From Streptomyces beihaiensis (GTDB lineage: Bacteria > Actinomycetota > Actinomycetes > Streptomycetales > Streptomycetaceae), in assembly GCF_026274175.1 (NCBI RefSeq), contig NZ_JAPHNL010000113.1:1-64000 (forward strand): a DNA stretch of 64,000 nt, written 5' to 3'. A program made the translations under genes and the position numbers. Position 1 is the first letter of the stretch. Each line of letters opens with the position of its first letter. The notes under the pieces were generated by a model. It saw nothing but the letters and a program-made list of their open reading frames with translations. It was not told the DNA's origin and searched no databases. Positions 34,707 to 42,758 of this stretch are shown here, one piece after another.

Positions 34707-36626
34707 ATGACGCAGCCGCCCCAGCAGCCGCAGCAGCCGCCGAACGAACCGCCCCGCCCGCCGCAGGACCCGCTGCGCAAGCAGCCGGAGCCGCAGGACC
34801 GCGCCCCGCAGCCGCAGGACCAGGAGCCGCAGCCGCAGGACGCGCCCCCGCCCCCCGGCGCGCCGCCCGCCCCGCCCGCAGGTGGCGGCTTCGGCGCGCC
34901 CACCCCGCCCCCGCCGGGCGGCTTCGGCGCCCCGTCCGCCCCCGCCGCCCCGCCCGCGTACGGCTACCCGCAGGCCGCCCCGCAGACGCCGCCCGCGCCG
35001 GGCCCGGGGTACGGCTACCCGGCTCAGCAGCCGCCCGCCCCGCAGCCCCAGCAGCCGTACGGCCAGCCCCAGTACGGCCAGCCGCAGTACGGGCAACAGC
35101 CCTACGGCCGGCAGCAGTACGGCTACCCGCAGCCGCCCACGGCGCCCATGCAGCCCGGCGGCGGTGACGGCAGCGGCGGCGGCAAGAAGGTCTCGCCGAT
35201 CACCTGGATCATCACCGCGGCCGTCGTGGTGATCGCCCTGATCGTCGGCGGCGGCATCATGTACGCCAAGTCCTCCGACAGCGGCAAGGACGACACGAAG
35301 AACTCCGCCGACGGCAAGGACGGTGGCAAGGGCACGGGCGGCAAGGGCCAGAACGGCCAGGGCGGTTCGGGCGGCGGCAGCCTGGAGAAGGTCCCCGCCA
35401 ACACCTCCGCCAAGATCGCCTTCCAGCTGGCCTCACCGAAGGTCGCCAAGGACGCCGTGTGGAGCGTCGCGGGCTCCTGGCTGACGGACTCGACGTACGT
35501 CAAGCCGGCGCTCGGTCAACTCGTCGGCTACGACCCGGACTCCGGCACCAAGAAGTGGACGCTTCCGCTCCCGGGCCAGACCTGCGGCGCCGCGCCCCAG
35601 GTGACCAAGGACGGTCTCACCGCCGTGCTCTCCGAGGACGGTGTGCGCAAGAAGGACAAGGACTACTTCCCCTGCACCGAGATCACGGTCTTCAACGTGA
35701 ACACGGGCAAACGGGTGTGGTCCGACAGCGTGAAGATCTCCGGCCAGAAGCTCCGGTTCAAAGAACTGTCGATCACCGGCAACACCCTCGCGGTGGGCGG
35801 CGGCAGCGAGGGCGGCGCCGCCTTCGAGCTGACCTCCGGCAAGTCGTTGTGGAAGCCGCAGCAGGGCGACTGCGAGGACGTCGGCTACCGCGGCGGCGAC
35901 CAGCTGGTCGCCGTCCGCAGGTGCGGCGCGTACGACAGCGGGACGTACGAGGTCCAGGCCCTGGACCCGGCCTCCGGCAAGCCCAAGTGGTCGTACAAGG
36001 TTCCCGCGAAGGTCAACCTGCTCTCGGTCCTGTCCACCAAGCCGGTCGTCTTCGGCATCGCGGTCGGTGAGTCGGTCAGGTACAAGGACGTGTTCTCGCT
36101 CGACGACACCGGCAAGATGCGCGCCCGGATCTCCCTCGACCCGGACAAGTACGACCTCAACTGCGAGGTCGGCGAGGTGCACGGCTGCAAGGGCGTCGCC
36201 GTCGGCAACGACCGCCTGTACCTGGGCAGTCAGCAGCACGCCGGCGCGGGCAGCGACCAGATCAACGAGATCGTGTCGTGGGGGCTGGCCGACGGCAAGC
36301 AGACCTCCGACCGCTTCGACAGCGGCGACGGCTACCGGGTGTTCCCCGTCCGCATGGACGGCGGCAACATCCTGGCGTACAAGGACGGGCCGTACAACAA
36401 GGGCTCGCAGATCGTCACGATCGACCCCAAGTCGTCGAAGCAGACCGTGCTCCTGGAGACACCCGCCACGGAGACCGTGCGCGACGCGATCAGCGGCATG
36501 GTGCCGGACTCCTCCGAGATCCTGTACTCGGGCGGGCGGCTCTTCTTCGGCAAGAAGCTGATCAGCCAGCCGTACACGGCCGACGAGAAGGAGTACACGG
36601 CCCTCGGCTTCACGACCAACCAGTAG
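34707..36626 (+). CDS. Membrane-anchored PQQ-like beta-propeller protein, paralogue 2
   Basis: 639 aa, same layout as paralogue 1: Pro/Gln-rich N-terminus with PYGQPQYGQ repeats (about 1-155), one membrane helix (about 166-187), a Gly/Lys linker and a propeller with blades such as YDPDSGTKKW and LDPASGKPKW. The proline-rich tails resemble those of Streptomyces kinase and membrane-signalling proteins. Sequence identity between the two appears moderate, consistent with tandem duplication and divergence. No catalytic function is inferred. Confidence 0.88.
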   Translation: MTQPPQQPQQPPNEPPRPPQDPLRKQPEPQDRAPQPQDQEPQPQDAPPPPGAPPAPPAGGGFGAPTPPPPGGFGAPSAPAAPPAYGYPQAAPQTPPAPGPGYGYPAQQPPAPQPQQPYGQPQYGQPQYGQQPYGRQQYGYPQPPTAPMQPGGGDGSGGGKKVSPITWIITAAVVVIALIVGGGIMYAKSSDSGKDDTKNSADGKDGGKGTGGKGQNGQGGSGGGSLEKVPANTSAKIAFQLASPKVAKDAVWSVAGSWLTDSTYVKPALGQLVGYDPDSGTKKWTLPLPGQTCGAAPQVTKDGLTAVLSEDGVRKKDKDYFPCTEITVFNVNTGKRVWSDSVKISGQKLRFKELSITGNTLAVGGGSEGGAAFELTSGKSLWKPQQGDCEDVGYRGGDQLVAVRRCGAYDSGTYEVQALDPASGKPKWSYKVPAKVNLLSVLSTKPVVFGIAVGESVRYKDVFSLDDTGKMRARISLDPDKYDLNCEVGEVHGCKGVAVGNDRLYLGSQQHAGAGSDQINEIVSWGLADGKQTSDRFDSGDGYRVFPVRMDGGNILAYKDGPYNKGSQIVTIDPKSSKQTVLLETPATETVRDAISGMVPDSSEILYSGGRLFFGKKLISQPYTADEKEYTALGFTTNQ

Positions 36627-36752
36627 TCGGCGAAGTCGGCATTGCGGGCCGCTTCTCGCCGGTAGGGGCGCGCGATGTCGGACAAGCGTGTAACTTCCGG
36701 GAGATGACGTGACGACGGCCGCGGGGCCGGACGGGTCGGGGGAGTTGGTTCG

Positions 36753-37463
36753 ATGGGAGTGCGGCTCACGGTGGTCGACGACCACCGGCTGCTCGCCGAG
36801 GCGCTCGCCTCGGCCCTGAAGCTGCGCGGTCACCGCGTGCTCGCCGCGGCCGCGCCCGCCGCGGGCGCGGCCGAGCTGGTCATCGCCCGCGCCCCCGAGG
36901 TGTGTCTGCTCGGCACCGCGACCCCGGCCGAACCGGGCGCCTTCGACCCGGTGGCCCGGATCAAGCGGGAGCGCCCGCAGGTGGCGGTCGTGGTGCTCGG
37001 GCCCGTCCCGTCGCCGCGCGGCATCGCCGCCGCGTTCGCCGCGGGCGCGTCCGGGTACGTACGCCATGACGAGCGCATCGAGGGCGTCGAGCGCGCCATG
37101 ACGAAGGCGCGGGCCGGGGAGACGGCGGTCGCTCCCGGTCTGCTCCAGGGCGCGTTCGCCGAACTGCTCGACCCGGCCGCCGAGCCGGACGACGAGGGGC
37201 GCCGGCTCCTGGAGATGCTGACGCCGCGCGAGGTGGAGGTCCTCGTCCGGGTCGCGGAGGGCGAGGACACCCGTCTGATCGCGGCGGGCATGGGGATCGC
37301 GCCGAGCACGGCCCGTACGCACGTGCAGCGGGTCCTGATGAAGCTCGGCGTCGGCTCACGTCTCGAAGCGGCGGCGCTCGCCGCCCGCACGGGCCTCCTC
37401 GACCAGGCCGCGCCGGTCGCCCGGCTCACGCGGCTTTCGCACGAACAGGCTCCTGGGCTATAG
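36753..37463 (+). CDS. LuxR-type response regulator with receiver lacking the phospho-acceptor Asp
   Basis: 236 aa. Receiver-like domain (1-125) keeps the acidic pair Asp9-Asp10 (VVDDH). The beta-3 phosphorylation site is Gly54 (VCLLGTATP) where Asp is expected, and the conserved Lys is Arg104. The C-terminal LuxR HTH (about 155-212: LTPREVEVLVRVAEGEDTRLIAAGM) is intact. It is therefore a probable phosphorylation-independent orphan regulator; no kinase gene is adjacent. The promoter of the candidate small RNA overlaps its last codons. Confidence 0.9.
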   Translation: MGVRLTVVDDHRLLAEALASALKLRGHRVLAAAAPAAGAAELVIARAPEVCLLGTATPAEPGAFDPVARIKRERPQVAVVVLGPVPSPRGIAAAFAAGASGYVRHDERIEGVERAMTKARAGETAVAPGLLQGAFAELLDPAAEPDDEGRRLLEMLTPREVEVLVRVAEGEDTRLIAAGMGIAPSTARTHVQRVLMKLGVGSRLEAAALAARTGLLDQAAPVARLTRLSHEQAPGL

Positions 37464-37464
37464 T
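37436..37464 (+). promoter_or_regulatory. Candidate promoter of the small RNA
   Basis: TATAGT (37459-37464) is a near-consensus -10, preceded at 17 bp by TTCGCA, a weak -35. It lies across the LuxR stop codon and would start transcription at about 37471. Confidence 0.5.
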
Positions 37465-37470
37465 CGATCA

Positions 37471-37622
37471 TGTACCGGACGCCGCGAGAAGCGGTGGACG
37501 GCAATGCGTTGGTGGTCCAAGGAAAGACGCCCCACTTCCTGTGGGGAGATGCAGGTGCAAGGCCTGCCCGGCGCTCTTTGGTCATGAGTCCCACTCCGCC
37601 GCGGCGGGGTGGGACTCATGCG
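37471..37622 (+). ncRNA. Candidate structured small RNA, about 150 nt
   Basis: The interval between the LuxR gene and convergent osmC folds into a series of hairpins: CCGC-gagaa-GCGG; TTGG-tggt-CCAA; CCCCAC-ttcct-GTGGGG; GCAGG-(7 nt)-CCTGC; and a terminal 36-nt palindrome. A near-consensus -10 lies just upstream. An ORF from ATG 37470 runs through all the stems and has no family resemblance, so a non-coding transcript is more likely. I cannot tie it to a named Streptomyces sRNA from sequence alone. Confidence 0.5.
37584..37619. terminator. Long palindromic bidirectional terminator
   Basis: 36 bp with full two-fold symmetry apart from one T-G pair: ATGAGTCCCAC-T-CCGCCG / CGGCGG-G-GTGGGACTCAT. 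It would form a 15-18 bp hairpin on either strand. It ends the rightward LuxR/small-RNA transcription and the leftward osmC gene, whose stop is 12 bp away. Confidence 0.85.
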
Positions 37623-37631
37623 TTGTGCGGC

Positions 37632-38210
37632 CTACCACGCCGACTCGAACCCGATGTCGACCTGCGGCGGCTGTTCGAGGCTGTTGTGCACCGTGCAGTG
37701 CGAGGCCACGGCGAGCAGCGCGGCCCGGCGCTCCTGCGGCAGCCCCGGCGGCGGTACGACCACGACCCGTACGGAGGCGACGCGGGCCGGACGGTCGGTG
37801 GCCATGACGAACTCGCCGCGCACCTGGAGCCCGGCCCGCGGCAGGCCGTGCCGGTGGAGGAAGCGGCCCGCATAGAAGGCGACGCACGAGGTCAAAGAGG
37901 CCACGAAGAGTTCGGTGGGCGTGGGCGCGGAGTCGAGGCCACCCGCGTCCACGGGCTGGTCGACCCGCAGACGGTGACCGCGGATGTTCACGGAGTAGGC
38001 GTCCTGGTCGATGTAGGTCACGGTGAGGCGGTTCGCGGGCGCGACGGACGCCGGAACACCGTCTCCGGGCGCCGCCGTGGCGGTGGCGGTGCCGGCGAAG
38101 GCGGCGGAGGTGCTGCCGGTGCCGCCGGTGGTGGTCGCGTCGGTGGTGCTGGTGGTGCTGGTGGTGCTGGTGGTGCTGGTGGTGCCGGTGGTGGAGTGGT
38201 CGGCGGACAT
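37632..38210 (-). CDS. OsmC/Ohr family peroxidase-like protein
   Basis: 192 aa. The OsmC fold covers about 60-192 with both redox cysteines: Cys109 in SLTSCVAFYAG and Cys172 in SHCTVHNS, plus Glu100. Family members reduce organic hydroperoxides using the Cys pair. Residues about 7-45 are Ser/Thr-rich, including four STT triplets from a 9-bp repeat, then a linker, unlike the usual short N-terminus. ATG 38210 is just before the repeat. It is divergent from the PIG-L gene. Confidence 0.88.
   Translation of the reverse strand: MSADHSTTGTTSTTSTTSTTSTTDATTTGGTGSTSAAFAGTATATAAPGDGVPASVAPANRLTVTYIDQDAYSVNIRGHRLRVDQPVDAGGLDSAPTPTELFVASLTSCVAFYAGRFLHRHGLPRAGLQVRGEFVMATDRPARVASVRVVVVPPPGLPQERRAALLAVASHCTVHNSLEQPPQVDIGFESAW
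38143..38187. repeat. 9-bp tandem repeat in the osmC N-terminus
   Basis: Four perfect copies of gtggtgctg (38143-38178) and a one-base variant, encoding Ser-Thr-Thr triplets on the minus strand. Confidence 0.9.
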
Positions 38211-38370
38211 GGCGGACGCCCTTCTCTGCACTGCCCCCTCACTGCCGAGTCGACCGCGGACGCGGCGGTGGCGCGAGGGCCGACGGGGCGGTCCGTTCGG
38301 CCCTGGCGCAGGCGCGGGCAGGGACCTGCGGCCCATGCCGCGGCCGCGGGCGGCGCACGACAGTGGAGGC

Positions 38371-39078
38371 ATGAGCACTCACACCGTGATCCCTGACGGA
38401 GTACGCGGCGTGCTCGCGGTGGTGGCCCATCCGGACGACGAGTCGTTCGGCCTCGGCGCGCTGCTCGGGCGGCTGGCGGAGGCCGGCGTGCCCACGGCGG
38501 TGCTCTGCTTCACGCACGGCGAGGCGTCGACGCTGCGCGCGGTACCGGGTGACCCGCACGCCGTCCGCTCCCACGAACTGGAGTGCGCGGCCGCGGAGTT
38601 GGGAGTGGAGACCGTACGTCTGTCGAACCATCCGGACGGCGCCCTGAGCAGAATCCCGCTGCACCGCCTGGTGGTGGAGGTGGAGCGCATGTGGGCCGCC
38701 TGCCACCGCCCCTCGCACCTCCTGGTCTTCGACCCGGCGGGCGTCACCGGCCACCCGGACCACCGGCGGGCCACGGCGGCGGCGATGCTGGCGGCGCGTA
38801 CGACGGGCGCCACGGTCCTGGCCTGGACGGTCCCGGAGGACGTGGCGGACCGCCTGAACACGGAGTTCGGCACGGCGTTCGTGGGCCGTCCCCCGTCCGA
38901 CTGCCATGTCGTCACGCCGGTCACCCGGACCCGCCAGTCCCGCGCCATCGCCTGCCACGTCAGCCAGTCGACCGGCAACCAGGTGCTGTGGCGGCGGCTG
39001 GAGCTGACCGGGGACAGGGAGTACGTACGGCTGCTCGGCGGCGGGACGGATCACCCGGCGTGGGCCACGAGCGGATAG
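38371..39078 (+). CDS. PIG-L family zinc deacetylase
   Basis: 235 aa. Zinc-site AHPDDE at 19-24 and the second ligand motif GHPDHR near residue 129 mark a LmbE/PIG-L N-deacetylase, the family that includes MshB and Mca of mycothiol metabolism. This one has no clear subfamily mark; the mycothiol enzymes are usually longer, so the substrate is open. GGAGG precedes ATG 38371 closely. The last 28 bp overlap the convergent sphingomyelinase-like gene. Confidence 0.9.
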   Translation: MSTHTVIPDGVRGVLAVVAHPDDESFGLGALLGRLAEAGVPTAVLCFTHGEASTLRAVPGDPHAVRSHELECAAAELGVETVRLSNHPDGALSRIPLHRLVVEVERMWAACHRPSHLLVFDPAGVTGHPDHRRATAAAMLAARTTGATVLAWTVPEDVADRLNTEFGTAFVGRPPSDCHVVTPVTRTRQSRAIACHVSQSTGNQVLWRRLELTGDREYVRLLGGGTDHPAWATSG

Positions 39079-40040
39079 TGGTCGGACAGATCGGTGTACG
39101 TGTACGACTTCCACCAGCTGCGCACCGTCCAGGGCGCACAGCTCGTGCGCACCACGTCGTTGTCCCAGCCGGACGGCCGGGCGTGCCCGGCGCGGAAGAG
39201 CGCGTAGTCGATGTCCTGGGACGGGTCGTCGGGGTAGCGGTAGCGCGCGATCGAGTTCTCGGTGGTGTCGAAGGAGTACGGGTGCCCGGTGCGCGAGTCC
39301 GCGCCGACGAGCCCCGCGTCGGTGAGCATCGAGGCGTACTCGGGGCTGCGGGAGTCCACGTTCATGTCCCCGGTGACCAGGACTTCTTCGTCGGCGGGAA
39401 TGTTCTTGGCGGCGAGGAAGGCGCTCATCTCCTTGAACTGGCTGCTGCGGACCCGCGCCGCCTGCCCGCTCGCGCACGCGGAGTCGTCGGACTGCGTGTG
39501 CGTGCCGACGACGTGCACCCGCTGCCCGTTCACGTCGAGCACCGCGTACACGAATCCCTTGTTGGACAGCGCGTCCGATCCGCAGGCGTCGTGATACACG
39601 TACTGCTCGCGCCGCAGGATCGGCCACTTGCTGAGCAGCATCACCCCGCCGTCCTCGGGCGTCAGTGACGAGTAGGAGCCGCCGGTCGCGTCCCACCCGT
39701 CCCGGCTCCGCCCCACGACGGGCGTGCGGTAGGCGTAGCCGTGCTCGGCGGCGCCGTCGGCCAGCTTGTCGGAGGCGCTGTTGTCGAACGCCTCCTCGAC
39801 CACGACGACGTCGTGTCCCTGGAAGACGGGGGCCGACGCGATCGCCCCGGCGCGGTATTCCTGACCCCAGTTCGGGTAGAGCGTGGTGCTCATCAGGAAG
39901 GTGTTGTACGTCATGACGTCGAGACGCGGCGCATCGGGGCCGTCGGCGACGGAGGCGGAGGCGGGCCGGGCCGTGCCGAGCGCGACGGCGGTGAGGGCGA
40001 GCGCGACCAGGGCGCCCCGGACGGGGGAAGGCTGCTGCAT
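39051..40040 (-). CDS. Secreted sphingomyelin-phosphodiesterase-like EEP enzyme
   Basis: 329 aa. Signal peptide (about 1-30, cleavage near ASA-SVA), then an exonuclease-endonuclease-phosphatase fold: MTYNTFLM, Glu in VVVVEEAFDN, VVGTHTQSD, TGDMNVDS and terminal SDHYPLVA. The pattern fits bacterial neutral sphingomyelinases, which hydrolyse sphingomyelin or related phospholipids outside the cell. GGGAG precedes ATG 40040. It is convergent with the PIG-L gene with a 28-bp overlap. Confidence 0.88.
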   Translation of the reverse strand: MQQPSPVRGALVALALTAVALGTARPASASVADGPDAPRLDVMTYNTFLMSTTLYPNWGQEYRAGAIASAPVFQGHDVVVVEEAFDNSASDKLADGAAEHGYAYRTPVVGRSRDGWDATGGSYSSLTPEDGGVMLLSKWPILRREQYVYHDACGSDALSNKGFVYAVLDVNGQRVHVVGTHTQSDDSACASGQAARVRSSQFKEMSAFLAAKNIPADEEVLVTGDMNVDSRSPEYASMLTDAGLVGADSRTGHPYSFDTTENSIARYRYPDDPSQDIDYALFRAGHARPSGWDNDVVRTSCAPWTVRSWWKSYTYTDLSDHYPLVAHAG

Positions 40041-40338
40041 CAATGCTCCCGGTGGGGTGGCGGGCGAAGGCGCGGGGCAATGGAGCTGGGCAGACCGGCC
40101 GGGCACGCACGGGCGAAGCCGTCCGCGGTGCCACGACCAAAAGTTGAACAACGCTCATGTAAGCAGCCCGCGGGCCTCCTGCCCACCCGTCGGACATGAC
40201 CCGAGGAGACTGCCGGGCCGAGGTGAACGCCCCGTCGCGGCCCGGTGAACACGGACAGTGCCAGAAGCCGGTGACGCTGTCCGTTCGGGACTAAAATGCG
40301 AGGTGAATGCGAGCGCTCTTCCAGCGGAAGGAATCGTC

Positions 40339-40740
40339 ATGAGCCTTCAGCAGGATCACGGTCAGGATCAGGTCAGGCTCGTCACTCCCCGCCAACGGGT
40401 CCCGGGCCCGCACACTCCGGGTATGGACCGGCAACAGGCTGTCGCCACCGACCACACCTGGTCGGGATTCGTCCGCACGGAGCCGGGGACGGTCTCCGGC
40501 TGGCATCACCACGGCGAGTGGGAGTCGGTGGTCTACGTGATCTCCGGTGCGCTGAAGCTGGAGTTCGGCCCCGAGGGGAGGACGACCACGGTGGAAGCGG
40601 GCGCCGGAGACTTCGTCTACGTCCCCAAGGACACGGTCCACCGCGAGTCCAACCCCGCGTCGGAGCCGGCCGAACTGATCGTCATGCGCTCCGGCAGCGG
40701 GGAGTCGCTCTTCGGTGTCGAGGGGCCGCGGCGGTCCTGA
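40339..40740 (+). CDS. Cupin-domain protein
   Basis: 133-aa single cupin barrel. Metal ligands in motif 1 GWHHHGEWE (His56, His58, Glu62) and motif 2 His101 (YVPKDTVHRE). Such proteins are dioxygenases, isomerases or binding proteins; the reaction cannot be told. GGAAGGA precedes the ATG. A TAAAAT box at 40292-40297 may be its -10, but a matching -35 is not clear. Transcribed alone, facing the third PQQ protein gene 14 bp away. Confidence 0.85.
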   Translation: MSLQQDHGQDQVRLVTPRQRVPGPHTPGMDRQQAVATDHTWSGFVRTEPGTVSGWHHHGEWESVVYVISGALKLEFGPEGRTTTVEAGAGDFVYVPKDTVHRESNPASEPAELIVMRSGSGESLFGVEGPRRS

Positions 40741-40753
40741 CGGCGGGACGGAC

Positions 40754-41806
40754 TCAGCGCCAGCGGAAGACCCGCAGGGGGTGGCGGTCGGCGCTGCCGC
40801 CGAACACCGCGAACCGGTCACCGGCCACGCGGAGGTCCGCGTTCAGGCCGCTTCCGCGCAATCTGCGCCGGGCGATGACACGGCCGTCGCGGGCGTCGAG
40901 CACGGCGATCTTGTGGCCGTAGGAGTGGAGCACCAGCAGGCGGCCGCGGTGCGGCAGCACGGAGTCGATTTTCCCGGCCTTCCACTTCCACCGCAACTCG
41001 CCTGTGAACAGGTCGAATCCGCCGATCCGCAGCCTCTCGTAGTCCGCCATGGTCGCGTCTGCGCTGTCGTTCGGATGGGCGATCTGGGCCACGAGCATCC
41101 CGTCCACGACGGCGGCGGGCATCCGGATCCTGTCGTACGGCCCGGACAGTGGCGCCGACGTCACCTCTTGCCCACGGCTGTCGACGACGAACACCCGCCA
41201 CTCGCCCCGCTTGCCCCGTCCTTTGCCCACGGCGACGAACGGGTCCACGGACGCCACCCACAGGTCGAGACCCTTGGCCTCGGCGGGCAGCGGAACCCTC
41301 CGGAGCTCGGCACCGTCCCGCGCGTCGACCGATCTCAGATGCTTGCCGGTCGCCGACGCGACATGCCGTCCGCTGAGGACCGTACAAGGATCGCTGCCAT
41401 TGAAGTCGTAAGGCCCGAAGCCGGGATCGCGGTAGCCGAAGTACTCCCTGGACCACAGCCGCTCACCCGCGGTGACGTCGACAGCCGCGACCCGCACGCG
41501 GTCGGAGCCGGACCCGTCGTCGTGATGCGCCACCAGGACGACGCCGTCCGCGACGTCCCGCGATGCGCCCAGGAGCACATCACGGTCGGGCACTTGCCAG
41601 GTCCAACGAACGGTGCCGGTCCCGAGGTCGTACGCCCGAAGCCGGTCGAAGTCGGCCCGGATCACCAGCTCGTCGGTCAGCCAACCGCCCCTGGGCCCCT
41701 CCCGCTCATCACGGTCACGCTCCCGCCCCGCCCTCCACGTAAGCCGCAACGGCCACAATCGCCGACCGCGCCCCCACACAGCATCCGGCGTCTTGCCCTC
41801 GCCCAT
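40754..41806 (-). CDS. PQQ-like beta-propeller protein without membrane anchor
   Basis: 350 aa with propeller blades such as YDLGTGTVRWTW, VDARDGAELRR and FDLFTGELRWKW, related to the two anchored paralogues at 33-36 kb. It lacks their proline-rich tail, membrane helix and first blades. The N-terminus (MGEGKTPDAVWGRGRR) looks like residual sequence, so this may be a 5'-truncated copy or a cytoplasmic variant. No upstream coding remnant of a signal or anchor was found. Confidence 0.7.
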   Translation of the reverse strand: MGEGKTPDAVWGRGRRLWPLRLTWRAGRERDRDEREGPRGGWLTDELVIRADFDRLRAYDLGTGTVRWTWQVPDRDVLLGASRDVADGVVLVAHHDDGSGSDRVRVAAVDVTAGERLWSREYFGYRDPGFGPYDFNGSDPCTVLSGRHVASATGKHLRSVDARDGAELRRVPLPAEAKGLDLWVASVDPFVAVGKGRGKRGEWRVFVVDSRGQEVTSAPLSGPYDRIRMPAAVVDGMLVAQIAHPNDSADATMADYERLRIGGFDLFTGELRWKWKAGKIDSVLPHRGRLLVLHSYGHKIAVLDARDGRVIARRRLRGSGLNADLRVAGDRFAVFGGSADRHPLRVFRWR

Positions 41807-41951
41807 ACCCCGCCCCCCAGCATGCAGATGCGCCTCACCATGACGTCAGGAGAATATGTGCCCGGCTGGCGCCAGGCCCCTGCCAGGCCCCCTCGATGAA
41901 GTGGTCGGACTGAACGCGGTCTCGATTTCGTCGCATCTCGGGCCGGCTGAG

Positions 41952-42221
41952 TCAGCGGTCCGTGGCTTTGGGATGCCCGGTCGAGGCGAGGTCGATCCAG
42001 GCGGTGTGGCGTTCGACGTCGAGCAGGTACCAGATCCGCCCACCGGAGGTCGCCTCGATCTGCCAGCGGTCCATCGTCTGATGGCGTTCGGTGCGGGTGG
42101 CCGGAGCAGGGTCGGACCGCATCAGGTGCCAGGCGGCGCGAGCGTTGACCGCCGCTTGGGCGCCAAGCTGCTCCCAGCCCTTGGCCGCCTCGCCGCCGGC
42201 GAAGCGGATGTCCCAAGAGGA
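41952..42221 (-). CDS. Small toxin-like hypothetical protein, start codon missing
   Basis: The frame reads WDIRFAGGEAAKGWEQLGAQ, then AWHLMRSDP and WQIEATSGGRIWYLLDVE, ending ASTGHPKATDR. This matches a family of about 100 aa common in Streptomyces, with RelE-like length and beta-strand pattern (family recalled, not verified). Upstream of the conserved Trp (42213-42215) there is no in-frame ATG, GTG or TTG before the DUF397 stop. The gene is either degraded or initiates unusually. An internal ATG would leave only about 55 residues. It follows two DUF397 genes on the same strand. Confidence 0.45.
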   Translation of the reverse strand, partial: SSWDIRFAGGEAAKGWEQLGAQAAVNARAAWHLMRSDPAPATRTERHQTMDRWQIEATSGGRIWYLLDVERHTAWIDLASTGHPKATDR

Positions 42222-42228
42222 CTGACGT

Positions 42229-42564
42229 CTAGACGCCTTCCACGAAGTGGTCGAACTCGCCTGCCTGTACGCCGAGTACGAAGGCGTCCCACTTCTTTCG
42301 GGTGGTGGTGACGACGTTCGCCGGGTCGGACGTCTCCCGCAGATACACCAGGTCCCCGTCCCCGAACGCGATCTCGATCCAGGGCCCGTCCCCTTCGGCG
42401 CCCTCGGGCGCGGCGCGGGTCCAGTCGAGGTTCGTGGGGATGGCGTTGCCGTCGGCGACGTCGCTCTCCCGCACGTGCATCGTGCGCGTGGTGGAGGCCG
42501 GCTCCGCGCAGTTGTTGCCATCGCCGCCACCGGGGAACGACGGCTTCTGCCGCTGCCGCGTCAC
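42229..42564 (-). CDS. DUF397 domain protein
   Basis: 111 aa. Typical DUF397 features: SFPGGGDGNNCAEPA near the N-terminus, VRESD, then WTRAAPEGAEGDGPWIEIAFGDGDLVYLRETSDP and the end AGEFDHFVEGV. It appears to contain a duplicated or extended domain. GTG 42564 overlaps the stop of the upstream DUF397 gene. DUF397 proteins partner XRE/DUF5753 regulators in WhiJ-type modules. Confidence 0.85.
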   Translation of the reverse strand: MTRQRQKPSFPGGGDGNNCAEPASTTRTMHVRESDVADGNAIPTNLDWTRAAPEGAEGDGPWIEIAFGDGDLVYLRETSDPANVVTTTRKKWDAFVLGVQAGEFDHFVEGV

Positions 42565-42749
42565 TGCATACCTGCCTTCAGGCCGGCGAGCAGGTGGGCC
42601 ACCGCCGTCGTCGCGGTGGTGAGTTCGACGTCAGGGCAGTCGCTCTCGCGCAGGAGGATTGCGTCGCTGAGGGCTGCGACTTCGACGCATGTGTTGCCGT
42701 CTCCACCGTCGGAGAACGTGGACTTCTGCCAGCGAACGGCCTCGTGCAT
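42561..42749 (-). CDS. Short DUF397 domain protein
   Basis: 62 aa: VRWQKSTFSDGGDGNTCVEV, LRESDCPD and a short C-terminal helix are the standard DUF397 signature. ATG 42749 lies 9 bp after the XRE regulator stop, so the two are co-transcribed. It pairs with that regulator in the WhiJ/BldB-type scheme, where the small protein is thought to modulate DNA binding of the regulator. Confidence 0.88.
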   Translation of the reverse strand: MHEAVRWQKSTFSDGGDGNTCVEVAALSDAILLRESDCPDVELTTATTAVAHLLAGLKAGMQ

Positions 42750-42758
42750 CGTGATGCC

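Noticed and set aside
32871-36626. Quinoprotein dehydrogenases
   Set aside because: The propellers lack PQQ-binding and calcium-site residues; they are structural PQQ-like repeats behind a membrane anchor.
37470-37640. Protein-coding gene from ATG 37470
   Set aside because: The frame runs through paired stems and a terminator palindrome and has no ribosome site or family resemblance; a small RNA explains the region better.
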